The notes under the pieces were generated by a model that had not been told where the DNA came from, did not search any database, and was given only the letters and a program-made list of their open reading frames with translations. A stretch of 64,000 nt of DNA from Seohaeicola saemankumensis (GTDB lineage Bacteria; Pseudomonadota; Alphaproteobacteria; Rhodobacterales; Rhodobacteraceae): positions 124,001 to 188,000 of the forward strand of contig NZ_JAINWI010000010.1 in NCBI RefSeq assembly GCF_021021435.1, in the 5' to 3' direction. This document shows positions 13,638 to 23,260 of the stretch, in pieces; position 1 is the first letter of the stretch, and the number at the start of each line of letters is the position of its first letter. Both the position numbers and the translations under genes were made by a program.

Positions 13638-15293
13638 CTAATCCAGCTTGAAGGCAGGCAGACCGGCAGGCTGGGCTTGTGGCAAGGGCATACCGCCCCC
13701 CAAACCTGTCGAAGCGGCGCGCAGAAGTTCGACCCGCTCGGGCTGGCCCGGCGCAAAGACGACATCCTGATCACCCTCAAGCGCAGCGATTGCGACCCCG
13801 TACCAGTCCTGCGCGCGTTCTACCGAACGGTCGGTGCCAAAGCCCTGTGACAGATGATGGCCCACCAACTCGGCATAGGGCGTCTTGCCGATTCCAACCA
13901 GCAGCAGCGCCGATCCCAAGGCCACTTCCATCCGGTCACGTCGATATCCGGTATAGAGGCAGATTTCGGCCGTGCTTTGCAACTGCTCCATCGACATGGA
14001 CGATCCCAGCACGAATTTCTGCACCTCGGCACGGACCTGTCCGCTGTCCTTGTCGGCAAGCATGGCCGTAAACGGGGCTAGTGCCGGTCCGAAAGCGTCG
14101 CATTGCTGGTCAACCTGCGCTTGGGTCAGGCCCTGAACCTTGGCCACCATATCCTCGCCCTTGCCGATGGCATAGGTCCGCGTCAGGCAGAACTGTTCGC
14201 TCAGCGCAAGGTCGGGATCGCCGAGGCTGGCCAATGTCACGAAACCGCCGTTGGAATTGGTCAGCAGGCTGACCTTGCTGCAATGGCTGGCCAGTGACGG
14301 GGCCTCGCGCATGGGGGTGGCGACCATCGGCAGCGGCTGGATGCCGCCCAGTCCGGCAGAAGGGGCGGCGGCCATGACCGTGGCCGAGGGCGCTGTTGGT
14401 GCAAGTTGCGGGATGGCCGGTGCCGGAGAGGCCACCGCCGCCATCACGCCGCCTGTCGCGCTGTCGCTTTCCCCCGAAAGCTGGCAAGCCCCCTGACGGC
14501 AGGTGAACATCGCAGGGGTTGCGTTGAAGGCCAGAAAGTCGTTTCGGGCATAGCCTTGCGGGGTCGAGGCAAAAACCATGACCGAGCAGCTATTGGCCCC
14601 GCACCAGAAGGAACTGCCTGTCACCGAGGTGTCGATCAGGTAATCGGTGCGCCCATCGCCGTTCAGATCGGCAAGCTGGATAAAGCCCGAGCGCTGCATG
14701 AGTTGTTCTGCCGTCGGTTCGGAACTGGCGGCGATTTCGTCCACCGCTGCTGATACTTCGGATGGCATGCCGCCGTAGTTGGAAACGCGGCTGCCGCTTG
14801 TGCCTCCCATCGCCTCGTCCCGCCAGACGACCAACAGACCCTTGACGCCCTGCGGGTTGGTATTCATCTCGCGGATGACTTGCGGCCCGCCGATCTGCGC
14901 GCGGTTGTAAGACGTCACGAGGAAATCCCGTTCATAGGGCGTCAGTTGCCCCGTCGCAGGAAAGCCCAGATGCGCCTGATACTGTGCGACGGCCGCGCGC
15001 GAGCGCTGCCCCATCACACCGTCGGCTGTTCCGGCTGGAAAGCCGAAATAGTTGAGCGACGCTTGAACCTCGCGGTTCTGCTGGCGCGCGGCAGTATTGA
15101 CGTTGCTACGCGGCTGCACGTTGCGTGTCGTTGTGGTGGTCGTCCGCTTGTTCTTGTGAACCTCGTTGACGATCACACCGCCGATAATACCCCCGACAAT
15201 AGCGGCTCCCAACCTGTCAGCCGAAGCCTGTGTTGCGGGCAACGAAACGCACAATGCGGCCACGAGGCCGAGCTTGATACGGCTACCGGTCAT
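13638..15293 (-). CDS. Secreted peptidoglycan-binding-domain protein
   Basis: This 551-residue exported protein has a signal peptide (about residues 1-25) and a glycine-rich hydrophobic segment near residues 27-43. A PG_binding_1 domain follows around residues 73-120 (VQASLNYFGFPAGTADGVMGQRSRAAV). Next comes a calcium-binding-like repeat, DLNGDGRTDYLID near residue 208, then an Ala/Pro-rich linker and a C-terminal region with several cysteines. Its role is unknown; a cell-wall attached periplasmic function is likely. A longer frame exists, but the ATG at 15293 directly begins the signal peptide. It is divergent from lipB. Confidence 0.75.
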   Translation of the reverse strand: MTGSRIKLGLVAALCVSLPATQASADRLGAAIVGGIIGGVIVNEVHKNKRTTTTTTRNVQPRSNVNTAARQQNREVQASLNYFGFPAGTADGVMGQRSRAAVAQYQAHLGFPATGQLTPYERDFLVTSYNRAQIGGPQVIREMNTNPQGVKGLLVVWRDEAMGGTSGSRVSNYGGMPSEVSAAVDEIAASSEPTAEQLMQRSGFIQLADLNGDGRTDYLIDTSVTGSSFWCGANSCSVMVFASTPQGYARNDFLAFNATPAMFTCRQGACQLSGESDSATGGVMAAVASPAPAIPQLAPTAPSATVMAAAPSAGLGGIQPLPMVATPMREAPSLASHCSKVSLLTNSNGGFVTLASLGDPDLALSEQFCLTRTYAIGKGEDMVAKVQGLTQAQVDQQCDAFGPALAPFTAMLADKDSGQVRAEVQKFVLGSSMSMEQLQSTAEICLYTGYRRDRMEVALGSALLLVGIGKTPYAELVGHHLSQGFGTDRSVERAQDWYGVAIAALEGDQDVVFAPGQPERVELLRAASTGLGGGMPLPQAQPAGLPAFKLD

Positions 15294-15421
15294 TTCAAAA
15301 TCTCCCAGATGTGCTAAAATAATACTTGAGACTACCTCAATATTTGCCTTTTCCAAAGAAATTATGCACCACCACAGCCGGACCGCTTGGGGTTCGACCG
15401 AAAGGCGAAGGCGTGAATAGC

Positions 15422-16072
15422 ATGGTAGAGTGGATCACCTCCCCCGGATTGACCGATTACCGCCTGGCCGAGCAGGAGATGGAACGCCGCGTGGCCGAGG
15501 TCGCGGCAGGCACAGCGAATGAGGCGATCTGGCTGCTGGAGCATCCCCCGCTCTATACAGCGGGAACCAGCGCAAACCCCAAAGACCTGATTGATTCCGG
15601 GCGATTTGACGTCTTTGAGTCCAAGCGCGGCGGTCAATACACCTATCACGGGCCGGGACAACGTGTCGTCTATGTGATGCTGGATGTGGGGCGGCGCGGC
15701 CATGACGTGCGCCGGTTCGTACAACAGCTCGAAGCGTGGGTGATCGACACATTGGCCGGTTTCAGTGTCGAGGGGCATATCCGCGAGGGCCGTGTCGGGG
15801 TTTGGGTGGAACGTCCCGACAAACCGCGCGGACCCGATGGCGGGATCACCGAGGACAAGATTGCGGCCATCGGTATCCGACTGCGCAAATGGATCAGCTT
15901 TCACGGTATCTCGATCAATCTTGACCCCGCGCTCGAACATTTCTCCGGCATCGTTCCCTGCGGCATTTCCGAGCACGGTGTTACCAGTCTGCGTGATCTA
16001 GGCCGCTCGACCACGATGGACGAGTTGGATCAGGCCTTGAAAACGGGATTCGGGCGGGTCTTCGGCGAATAG
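15422..16072 (+). CDS. lipB: LipB, octanoyl-[ACP]:protein octanoyltransferase
   Basis: LipB moves octanoate from acyl-carrier protein to lipoate-dependent enzymes, the first step of lipoate assembly. The 216-residue protein has [12 protein letters not shown] near residue 70, the lysine in [11 protein letters not shown] near 145 and the acyl-accepting cysteine in [11 protein letters not shown] near 180, all hallmarks of the family. The ATG at 15422 gives the usual length. It stands alone between the divergent secreted protein and a cytochrome c gene. Confidence 0.96.
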   Translation: MVEWITSPGLTDYRLAEQEMERRVAEVAAGTANEAIWLLEHPPLYTAGTSANPKDLIDSGRFDVFESKRGGQYTYHGPGQRVVYVMLDVGRRGHDVRRFVQQLEAWVIDTLAGFSVEGHIREGRVGVWVERPDKPRGPDGGITEDKIAAIGIRLRKWISFHGISINLDPALEHFSGIVPCGISEHGVTSLRDLGRSTTMDELDQALKTGFGRVFGE

Positions 16073-16178
16073 TCGCAGGCGAAGCGCCAAGTTGAAATCA
16101 CTGTTGCACGCCCTATGTGAACCATTATCAATAAGGGTAGGAATGCACAGCTACCCACCAAACCAAGAGGTCGAACAC

Positions 16179-16601
16179 ATGAAATTTCTGATCACCGCAT
16201 CCGCAACCTTGATGGCCCTGTCCGCCCCCGCTTTTGCCGAGGGTGATGCCGCCAAGGGCGAACGCGAGTTCAACAAATGCAAAGCCTGCCATATGATCCA
16301 GGCGGATGACGGAACGGATATCGTCAAAGGCGGCAAGACCGGTCCGAACCTCTATGGCATCATCGGTCGTGCTGCCGGCGCGCAGGAAGGTTTCCGCTAT
16401 GGCCCCGGCCTGACAGCCGCCGCCGAGGGCGGTCTGGTCTGGGACGAAGAGAACCTTGCAACTTATGTGCAAGACCCCAAGGCATTTCTGGTCGAAGTGA
16501 CCGGCGATTCCGCTGCCCGCTCGAACATGAGCTTCAAGTTGGCGAAAGGTTCGGAAGATGTGGCGGCCTATCTGGCATCTGTCGGACCCGCCACGAACTG
16601 A
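16179..16601 (+). CDS. Class I cytochrome c (cytochrome c2/c550 type)
   Basis: A 140-residue soluble periplasmic electron carrier. It has a signal peptide ending at APAFA (residue 20), one haem site (CKACH near residue 36), and the methionine ligand probably in RSNMSFKL near residue 117. The insertion around residues 44-60 is typical of the longer alphaproteobacterial cytochromes c2. Such proteins carry electrons from the bc1 complex, or from Sox and other donors, to cytochrome oxidase. It precedes ctaD, so a shared role in aerobic respiration is likely. A strong terminator follows. Confidence 0.9.
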   Translation: MKFLITASATLMALSAPAFAEGDAAKGEREFNKCKACHMIQADDGTDIVKGGKTGPNLYGIIGRAAGAQEGFRYGPGLTAAAEGGLVWDEENLATYVQDPKAFLVEVTGDSAARSNMSFKLAKGSEDVAAYLASVGPATN

Positions 16602-16650
16602 TCGCGGCCTCTTTTTCAAGGAAAATAACCCCTTCGCAACAGGTGGCGAA

Positions 16651-16676
16651 AGACCCGGCTTGACGCCGGGTCTTTT
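16651..16676 (+). terminator. Rho-independent terminator after cytochrome c
   Basis: AGACCCGGC pairs with GCCGGGTCT around a four-base loop, followed by TTTTTG. It separates the cytochrome gene from the ctaD promoter. Confidence 0.9.
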
Positions 16677-16741
16677 TGTTTTCAGCACCTTATGCCCTGT
16701 GTCAGGCCGCATTTACACAAATCAGGGTGCGACAATATACA

Positions 16742-16755
16742 TTGATTCAGATCAA
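16742..16755. promoter_or_regulatory. FNR/FnrL box TTGAT-N4-ATCAA
   Basis: TTGATTCAGATCAA is a perfect match to the FNR-family consensus. It lies 102-115 bases upstream of the ctaD start and after the terminator of the upstream gene, so it belongs to ctaD. FNR family members sense oxygen (or nitric oxide for Dnr/Nnr types). Confidence 0.75.
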
Positions 16756-16856
16756 TTTCGCGGATTGCCGTTGACGCCATGCCATTCTAAACAGGGCAGG
16801 AACGCCGCGCGAGGAGTCTTCCTTGCGTGAATAAACCACCTACAGGAGGCAACCGC

Positions 16857-18527
16857 ATGGCCGACGCAGCCATTCACAGCCACGGACACGAGGACCAGCG
16901 CGGGTTTTTTACCCGGTGGTTCATGTCCACGAACCACAAGGACATTGGCATCCTTTACCTGATCACCTCGGCGGTGGTCGGTCTGATTTCCGTCACCTTC
17001 ACCATCTATATGCGGATGGAACTGATGGAGCCGGGTGTCCAATATATGTGCCTCGAAGGCGCAAGGTTCATCGCCTCCTCTGCGGAATGTACCCCGAACG
17101 GTCATTTGTGGAACGTGATGATCACGTATCATGGCGTCTTGATGATGTTCTTTGTCGTGATTCCGGCCCTGTTCGGCGGGTTTGGCAACTACTTCATGCC
17201 GCTGCAGATCGGCGCACCGGACATGGCTTTCCCGCGCATGAACAACCTGTCTTACTGGATGTATGTGGCTGGCACCGCCCTTGGCGTTGCCTCGCTGCTG
17301 GCGCCCGGTGGCAATGACCAGCTGGGCTCGGGTGTGGGCTGGGTGCTTTACCCGCCTCTGTCGACGAACGAGGGCGGTTTCTCGCTGGATCTGGCTATTT
17401 TCGCGGTGCACGTGTCGGGAGCCTCGTCGATCCTTGGTGCGATCAACATGATCACCACCTTCCTGAACATGCGTGCCCCCGGCATGACACTGTTCAAGGT
17501 GCCACTGTTCGCATGGTCGATCTTCGTCACATCATGGCTGATTCTGCTGTCCCTGCCGGTTCTGGCGGGTGCGATCACCATGCTGCTGACAGACCGCAAT
17601 TTCGGAACAACCTTCTTTGACCCCGCAGGCGGCGGCGATCCGGTGCTCTACCAGCACATCCTGTGGTTCTTCGGCCACCCCGAGGTGTATATCATCATCC
17701 TGCCGGGCTTCGGCATCATCAGCCACGTGATCGCGACCTTCTCGCGCAAGCCGATCTTCGGCTATCTGCCGATGGTCTGGGCGATCATCGCGATCGGCGC
17801 ATTGGGCTTCGTCGTCTGGGCCCACCACATGTATACCGTGGGCATGTCGCTGACGCAGCAGTCCTACTTCATGATGGCGACGATGGTGATTGCTGTGCCA
17901 ACCGGTGTGAAGGTATTCAGCTGGATCGCTACAATGTGGGGCGGTTCCGTCACTTTCGAGACACCGATGCTCTGGGCTTTCGGCTTCCTGTTCCTGTTCA
18001 CCGTAGGTGGCGTGACCGGCATCGTGCTCAGTCAGGCGGCGATCGACCGTGCCTACCATGACACCTATTATGTGGTGGCCCATTTCCACTATGTGATGTC
18101 GCTGGGGGCAGTGTTTGCGATCTTTGCCGGTATCTACTTCTATTTCGGCAAGATGACGGGTCGTCATTATCCCGAGTGGGCAGGCAAGCTGCACTTCTGG
18201 ATGATGTTCCTCGGCTCGAACCTGACATTCTTCCCGCAGCACTTCCTTGGCCGTCAGGGCATGCCCCGCCGCTATATCGACTATCCCGAGGCTTATGCCC
18301 TGTGGAACTACTGGTCGTCGATCGGGGCGTTCATATCTTTTGCTTCGTTCATCTTCTTCTTCGGCATCATGTTCTACTCGCTGTTCCGTGGCGCACGCGT
18401 CACCCAGAACAATTACTGGAACGAGTATGCCGATACGCTGGAATGGACCCTGCCCAGCCCGCCGCCCGAGCACACGTTCGAGCAACTTCCCAAGCGGGAA
18501 GACTGGGACAAAGGCCACGCCCATTAA
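16857..18527 (+). CDS. ctaD: Cytochrome c oxidase (aa3) subunit I
   Basis: CtaD is the catalytic subunit of the aa3 oxidase, which reduces oxygen to water and pumps protons. The 556-residue protein has twelve membrane segments. The haem/copper motifs are [10 protein letters not shown] (about residue 275), WAHHMYTVG (near 325) and [13 protein letters not shown] (near 405), with all histidine ligands visible. A CAGGAGG ribosome site marks the ATG at 16857; an upstream in-frame GTG is less likely. The gene is not next to ctaC or ctaE, which is usual in Rhodobacteraceae. It is preceded by an FNR box and followed by a terminator. Confidence 0.98.
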   Translation: MADAAIHSHGHEDQRGFFTRWFMSTNHKDIGILYLITSAVVGLISVTFTIYMRMELMEPGVQYMCLEGARFIASSAECTPNGHLWNVMITYHGVLMMFFVVIPALFGGFGNYFMPLQIGAPDMAFPRMNNLSYWMYVAGTALGVASLLAPGGNDQLGSGVGWVLYPPLSTNEGGFSLDLAIFAVHVSGASSILGAINMITTFLNMRAPGMTLFKVPLFAWSIFVTSWLILLSLPVLAGAITMLLTDRNFGTTFFDPAGGGDPVLYQHILWFFGHPEVYIIILPGFGIISHVIATFSRKPIFGYLPMVWAIIAIGALGFVVWAHHMYTVGMSLTQQSYFMMATMVIAVPTGVKVFSWIATMWGGSVTFETPMLWAFGFLFLFTVGGVTGIVLSQAAIDRAYHDTYYVVAHFHYVMSLGAVFAIFAGIYFYFGKMTGRHYPEWAGKLHFWMMFLGSNLTFFPQHFLGRQGMPRRYIDYPEAYALWNYWSSIGAFISFASFIFFFGIMFYSLFRGARVTQNNYWNEYADTLEWTLPSPPPEHTFEQLPKREDWDKGHAH

Positions 18528-18545
18528 GGCGAGTGACATGACGAT

Positions 18546-18570
18546 AAAAGGGCCCCTCGGGGCCCTTTTG
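18546..18570. terminator. Bidirectional terminator after ctaD
   Basis: An 11-base perfect stem (AAAAGGGCCCC/GGGGCCCTTTT) with a two-base loop follows the ctaD stop by about 20 bases. Confidence 0.9.
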
Positions 18571-18681
18571 CATTGCGTCACAGTCCTATGGGACTGCGAC
18601 ACCTGCCCGCAGTGCCGCACCTTTACCTGCGCGCCAAAGGCATTAGTTTTCGGAATATTCTGAACAGCGAACCGACGCCTT

Positions 18682-19182
18682 ATGCCCTATACATGGACCG
18701 ATCCCGACCCGACCAGCCGCAACCTGACACTCTGGCCCCACCGCTCGCTTCCGCGCCGTGGCATGGCGGCTTTTGTGTTGGGTACCTTCACGCTGATCAC
18801 AATCCCGCTTTATCCGCTGCTCGGCACCGCTGTGATGTGGGGCCTGCTACCTTTTCTAATGGCTGCGGTCGCCGCTGTCTGGTGGGGGCTGGAGCGCAGT
18901 TATCGAGATGGCAACATCCTTGAAGAACTGACGCTGGATGCGCGGCATATCCACCTGACCCGTACCAACCCCAAGGGCGACCGTCAGGAATGGGATTGCA
19001 ACAGTTTCTGGGCGCGGGCCGAGTTGCACCCGAAGGGCGGGCCGGTGCCCTTCTACGTCACTCTGACCGGCAATGGCCGCACAGTCGAGATCGGCTCGTT
19101 CCTGTCCGAGGACGAGCGCAAAGCCTTGTTCAATGATCTTTGCGAGGCATTACGCAGCGCCAAATCGGATAATATCGGATAA
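18682..19182 (+). CDS. DUF2244 membrane protein
   Basis: This 166-residue protein belongs to DUF2244. Two membrane segments lie around residues 28-70 (MAAFVLGTFTLITIPLYPLL and a second with MAAVAAVWWGL), and a soluble beta-rich C-terminal domain follows with ITRTNPKGDRQEW-like strands. The function is unknown, but the gene commonly lies near cytochrome oxidase genes in this group, as here, so a role in oxidase assembly or membrane upkeep has been suggested by position only. Confidence 0.85.
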   Translation: MPYTWTDPDPTSRNLTLWPHRSLPRRGMAAFVLGTFTLITIPLYPLLGTAVMWGLLPFLMAAVAAVWWGLERSYRDGNILEELTLDARHIHLTRTNPKGDRQEWDCNSFWARAELHPKGGPVPFYVTLTGNGRTVEIGSFLSEDERKALFNDLCEALRSAKSDNIG

Positions 19183-19265
19183 TAGTGACAGATAGGCAGT
19201 GCAGGATTTTTTTGGGAGGCCGGCAAAGCGATCCGTGGCGCGGCATCACCTCGCAGCCCGAAAGC

Positions 19266-19296
19266 AAAAAAGCCCGACCTGAAACCAGACCGGGCC
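19266..19296 (-). terminator. Terminator of the YqeY gene
   Basis: On the minus strand GCCCG pairs with CGGGC, with extra CTG/CAG pairing inside, followed by six T. Confidence 0.8.
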
Positions 19297-19324
19297 GTGT
19301 TGTATCTTTCGTTGCCGCAGAGCC

Positions 19325-19783
19325 TTAGCTGAGCCGCGCCTTGATCATGGGACCGACCGCGCCGAAATCCATTTGTCCCAGATATTTGGTCTTCAACTCG
19401 CCCATGACCTTGCCCATGTCGCGGATCGACGTCGCGCCGGTCGCCGCAATGGCGTCGGAAACAGCGGTGTCGATCTCGGCTTGGGTCAACTGGCGCGGCA
19501 GGAATTCCTCGATCACGGCGATCTCGGCCCGCTCGCGTTCGGCCAGATCAACACGGCCGCCTTCCTCGTAGGCGCGCACGCTTTCCATGCGCTGCTTGGA
19601 CATCTTGCCCAGAATCGCCAGAACCTCGGAATCCCCGACACCTTCGGAATCCGCATCGACGCGCGCCGCGATATCACGGTCCTTGATCGCGGCGTTGATC
19701 AGGCGCAATGTCGACAGGCGATCTGCCGCCTTGTCTTTCATGGCTTGTTTGAGGGCCACGTTGACCCGCTCTCGCATATTCAT
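19325..19783 (-). CDS. GatB/YqeY domain protein
   Basis: A 152-residue protein of the YqeY family, a stand-alone version of the tail domain of the tRNA-dependent amidotransferase subunit GatB. It starts with MRERVNVALKQAMKDK and contains EEFLPRQLTQAEID and the closing MGKVMGELKTKY motif. Its exact role is unproven; tRNA binding is presumed. Three in-frame ATG codons occur together; the one at 19783 has GAGGA nine bases upstream and is preferred. It is divergent from carA, a common order in Rhodobacteraceae. Confidence 0.9.
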   Translation of the reverse strand: MNMRERVNVALKQAMKDKAADRLSTLRLINAAIKDRDIAARVDADSEGVGDSEVLAILGKMSKQRMESVRAYEEGGRVDLAERERAEIAVIEEFLPRQLTQAEIDTAVSDAIAATGATSIRDMGKVMGELKTKYLGQMDFGAVGPMIKARLS

Positions 19784-20035
19784 TCTGTCCATTCCTCGGG
19801 TTTGTCCCAAAGGCGACACATAGTGTGTCCACCCCGCAAGAGCAACAGTTCTGCCCCTTTGCGCGCCCTTGTTTATAAGGCCAAGCGTGATGACTTTACG
19901 GCACGCTGGCCCTTGACCATGGCAGGCCCTACCCTTAAACCTCCGCAAGTTTGCCCGCGCCCTGCGCTTGCGGTCACGGTCGGGTCAAATCTGCCCGCCA
20001 GACCCGTGCTGCCACATCCGAACCGGAGACACCCG

Positions 20036-21205
20036 ATGACCCAGACCCACTCCCCTCGCCCGACGGCCTGCCTTGCCCTTGCGGATGGAACATTGTTCTA
20101 CGGTCGCGGTTTCGGTGCCACAGGCGAGACACAGGCCGAGCTTTGCTTCAACACGGCGATGACAGGCTATCAGGAAATCATGACCGATCCGTCCTATGCG
20201 GGGCAGGTTGTGACCTTCACCTTCCCCCATATCGGTAATGTCGGTGTGAACCCCGATGACGACGAAACCGCCGATCCGGTTGCCGCAGGCATGGTGGTGA
20301 AATGGGACCCCACCGAGCCTAGCAACTGGCGTGCAGCGGAACATCTGACCGGATGGCTGGAAAAACGAGGCCGCATCGCGATCGGCGGTGTGGATACGCG
20401 ACGCCTGACCCGTGCGATCCGCCAACAGGGGGCTCCGCATGTCGCACTGGCCCATAACCCCGACGGAGTTTTCGATATCGAGGCGCTGGTTGCCCGCGCG
20501 CGCGCCTTTTCTGGCCTCAAGGGGCTGGATCTGGCCAAAGATGTGACCTGCGCGCAATCCTACCGCTGGGACGAGATGCGCTGGGCGTGGCCGGATGGCT
20601 ATGTCCGGCAGTCCGAAGCCAAGTTCAAGGTTGTCGCCGTGGATTACGGCGCGAAACGCAACATTCTGCGCTGTCTGGCCTCGGTCGGTTGCGACGTTAC
20701 GGTTCTGCCCGCCACGGCCACCGCAGATGACGTCATGGCCCACAGCCCCGATGGTGTGTTCTTGTCCAACGGCCCTGGCGATCCGGCGGCGACCGGCGCT
20801 TATGCCGTGCCGATGATCCAGGGCATCCTGAAGCATGACCTGCCCGTCTTCGGGATCTGCCTTGGTCACCAGATGCTGGCCCTCGCCCTTGGCGCCGAAA
20901 CGATCAAGATGAACCACGGCCATCACGGGGCCAACCATCCGGTCAAAGATCTGGAGACCGGCAAGGTCGAGATCACGTCGATGAATCACGGTTTTGCCGT
21001 CGACAGCCAGACCCTGCCGCAAGGCGTGATGGAAACCCATGTCTCGCTGTTTGATGGATCAAATTGCGGGATACGACTGGCCGACCGGCCGGTCTTTTCT
21101 GTGCAATACCACCCCGAAGCCAGCCCCGGTCCGCAGGACAGCTTCTACCTGTTTGAACGCTTTGCGGCGCATATGGCGACACGAGCGGATAAAGTTGCCG
21201 GTTAA
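20036..21205 (+). CDS. carA: Carbamoyl-phosphate synthase small subunit
   Basis: CarA hydrolyses glutamine and channels ammonia to CarB for carbamoyl phosphate, used for arginine and pyrimidines. The 389-residue protein has an N-terminal CPSase domain (LADGTLFYGRGFG near residue 15, NTAMTGYQEIMTDPSY near 45) and a class I glutamine amidotransferase domain. The catalytic cysteine is in FGICLGHQ and the His/Glu pair in YHPEASPGP. The ATG has a GGAG site. carB is not adjacent. The stop codon overlaps the first of the tandem CtrA sites. Confidence 0.97.
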   Translation: MTQTHSPRPTACLALADGTLFYGRGFGATGETQAELCFNTAMTGYQEIMTDPSYAGQVVTFTFPHIGNVGVNPDDDETADPVAAGMVVKWDPTEPSNWRAAEHLTGWLEKRGRIAIGGVDTRRLTRAIRQQGAPHVALAHNPDGVFDIEALVARARAFSGLKGLDLAKDVTCAQSYRWDEMRWAWPDGYVRQSEAKFKVVAVDYGAKRNILRCLASVGCDVTVLPATATADDVMAHSPDGVFLSNGPGDPAATGAYAVPMIQGILKHDLPVFGICLGHQMLALALGAETIKMNHGHHGANHPVKDLETGKVEITSMNHGFAVDSQTLPQGVMETHVSLFDGSNCGIRLADRPVFSVQYHPEASPGPQDSFYLFERFAAHMATRADKVAG

Positions 21206-21228
21206 GCACCTGTTAAGCAGCGCTTAAC
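21202..21228. promoter_or_regulatory. Tandem CtrA sites TTAA-N7-TTAA-N7-TTAAC
   Basis: Three TTAA boxes at 21202, 21213 and 21224 are separated by exactly seven bases each, giving two overlapping copies of the CtrA consensus; the second ends in TTAAC. They lie 71-97 bases upstream of the glycosyltransferase gene. Confidence 0.75.
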
Positions 21229-21298
21229 TTATGATCTGCACTCTGGGTCGGCAGCTTGCGGGATTATCTCCCGCGGCGGAACCAACCGGGGTCAGCGA

Positions 21299-23260
21299 AT
21301 GTTGCTATGGCATGGCGAAAATCAAGTGGTGCAAGGGCCCTCTAACTCTGCACTGATGCCCGATGACAGGGCCGAAAATGGACTGGCCCGCTATCTGGTG
21401 GATCGCAAGCTTGTGACGGTCGGACAGATGCTGGCGGCCAGAATCCAAATGCGGCAGGACCGGGTCGGGCTGGCCGATATCGCCGTGAACGAAGGCTGGT
21501 TGTCGGCGGATCAGCTTCTGGCGGCACGCGCTGACTGCATGTCCCTGCAACTGGTCGATCTTGTGGACATGCCGCCCGATCCGTTGCTGATGCAGTTGCT
21601 CGACCCCGCAACATGTCTGCGGCTGCAGATACTGCCTTGGCGGACGAGGCCAGATGGCACGCTCTTGATGGCCACAGCGCGCCCCGAGGGTTTCACCGAA
21701 CGTTGCGCCCAATTGCCCGCCCCGTTTCACCGAACCGAACCCGTTCTTGTTTCACCGTCCGGTCTGGAGGCAGCGATTTCCCTGTTCTGGCGCGCGGAAA
21801 TGACCGACGCTGCGCTTCTCCGCGTGCCCGAAATCGAAAGCTGTCGCGGCTGGGCGCGGGCCGGTTGGCGCCGCTACACCTTGCTTGCAGGCCTCGTCAT
21901 GGTAGCGTTTGCGCTGTTGTTGGTCTTTCCGACCGGCAGTTTCACCTTTCTTGTCGGTTGGGCTTTGGCCACGTTGCTGGTAGCCGCCTTGCATCGCACT
22001 GCGGCTATCGCGGCATTCGTGTTGCAACGTCCGGACAAACCGCCCGGTCCGGCGCAGACTTCACCGCGTGGACTGGTGCAGGCGGCAGGTGCAGGCCAGC
22101 GCCCTGTCGTATCGATCCTTGTACCATTGTTCCGCGAACCCGAAGTTGCCGAAATTCTTATCCGCCGATTGGAAAAACTACGTTATCCCAAGGCGTTGCT
22201 GGATGTTCTTCTTGTCCTTGAGGAATGCGATACGATTACCCGCACGGCACTTGCCAAGGCCAGATTGCCGCCCTGGATAAGGGTTGTCACCGTTCCCGAT
22301 GGCCAGCCCCGAACCAAGCCGCGTGCGATGAACTATGCGCTGGATTTCTGCCAGGGCGAAATTGTCGGCATTTACGATGCCGAGGATGCCCCCGATCCCG
22401 ACCAGATTGATCTGGTCGTTGCGCGCTTTGCGACCGCCCCGCCCGATCTGGTCTGCCTGCAAGGTGTGCTGGATTATTACAATCCGCGCCAGAACTGGCT
22501 GGCCCGCTGTTTTACCATCGAATATGCCAGTTGGTTCCGCGTGATGATGCCCGGCATGGTGCGGCTTGGCTTTGCGATCCCGCTAGGTGGCACAACGCTG
22601 TTTTTCCGGCGCAAGGCGCTAGAGGAACTGGGCGGATGGGATGCCCATAACGTGACCGAAGACGCCGATCTCGGCTTTCGTTTGGCGCGCCATGGCTACC
22701 GGACCGAGATGATCGCGACCACCACCCATGAGGAGGCGAATTGCCATCTACTGCCGTGGATCAAGCAACGCTCGCGCTGGCTCAAAGGGTATATGGTTAC
22801 CTATCTGGTGCATATGCGACAGCCGCGCCAGTTGCTGCGCCAGTTGGGACTATGGCGGTACATCGGCTGTCAGACCCATTTTGTCACGGCGCTATCGCAG
22901 TTTTTGCTGGCACCGGTCCTGTGGTCCTTTTGGCTGATCGTCTTTGGTCTGCCACATCCGCTGGATACTGTTCTTTCGCCGGTGCTGCTGACGCTGATCG
23001 CGCGGCTTTTCCTGTTGGTCGAGTTGCTGACGATCACCGCCGGATTGCTGGCCGTGTCAGGCCCCGCGCACCGGCATTTGATGTTCTGGGTGCCGACGCT
23101 GCATTTCTATTTCCCGCTTGGTGTTTTCGCCGCCTACAAAGCCCTTTACGAACTGGTGACAGCACCTTTCTTCTGGGACAAGACAGCACATGGCCATTCC
23201 ATGACCCCGCGCCGCCGCAGCAGCAGATTTGACAGGCGCAATTCTATTCCAAACTCTTGA
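21299..23260 (+). CDS. Family 2 processive glycosyltransferase with MshEN-like N-terminal domain
   Basis: This 653-residue protein resembles membrane polysaccharide synthases. Residues 25-130 look like a MshEN/GspE N-terminal domain (GLARYLVDRKLVT, then VGLADIAVNEGWLSADQLLAAR), a fold that binds cyclic di-GMP in other proteins. Two membrane segments follow (about 193-240). The GT2 domain is at 265-500 with DAED at 360-363, TEDAD at 453-457 and QRSRW at 490-494, the QxxRW motif of processive synthases, and there are several C-terminal membrane segments. The tail is basic. Tandem CtrA sites precede it. The polymer made is unknown; a surface or holdfast-like polysaccharide is a reasonable guess. 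Its end overlaps the convergent GntR gene by 17 bases. Confidence 0.85.
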   Translation: MLLWHGENQVVQGPSNSALMPDDRAENGLARYLVDRKLVTVGQMLAARIQMRQDRVGLADIAVNEGWLSADQLLAARADCMSLQLVDLVDMPPDPLLMQLLDPATCLRLQILPWRTRPDGTLLMATARPEGFTERCAQLPAPFHRTEPVLVSPSGLEAAISLFWRAEMTDAALLRVPEIESCRGWARAGWRRYTLLAGLVMVAFALLLVFPTGSFTFLVGWALATLLVAALHRTAAIAAFVLQRPDKPPGPAQTSPRGLVQAAGAGQRPVVSILVPLFREPEVAEILIRRLEKLRYPKALLDVLLVLEECDTITRTALAKARLPPWIRVVTVPDGQPRTKPRAMNYALDFCQGEIVGIYDAEDAPDPDQIDLVVARFATAPPDLVCLQGVLDYYNPRQNWLARCFTIEYASWFRVMMPGMVRLGFAIPLGGTTLFFRRKALEELGGWDAHNVTEDADLGFRLARHGYRTEMIATTTHEEANCHLLPWIKQRSRWLKGYMVTYLVHMRQPRQLLRQLGLWRYIGCQTHFVTALSQFLLAPVLWSFWLIVFGLPHPLDTVLSPVLLTLIARLFLLVELLTITAGLLAVSGPAHRHLMFWVPTLHFYFPLGVFAAYKALYELVTAPFFWDKTAHGHSMTPRRRSSRFDRRNSIPNS

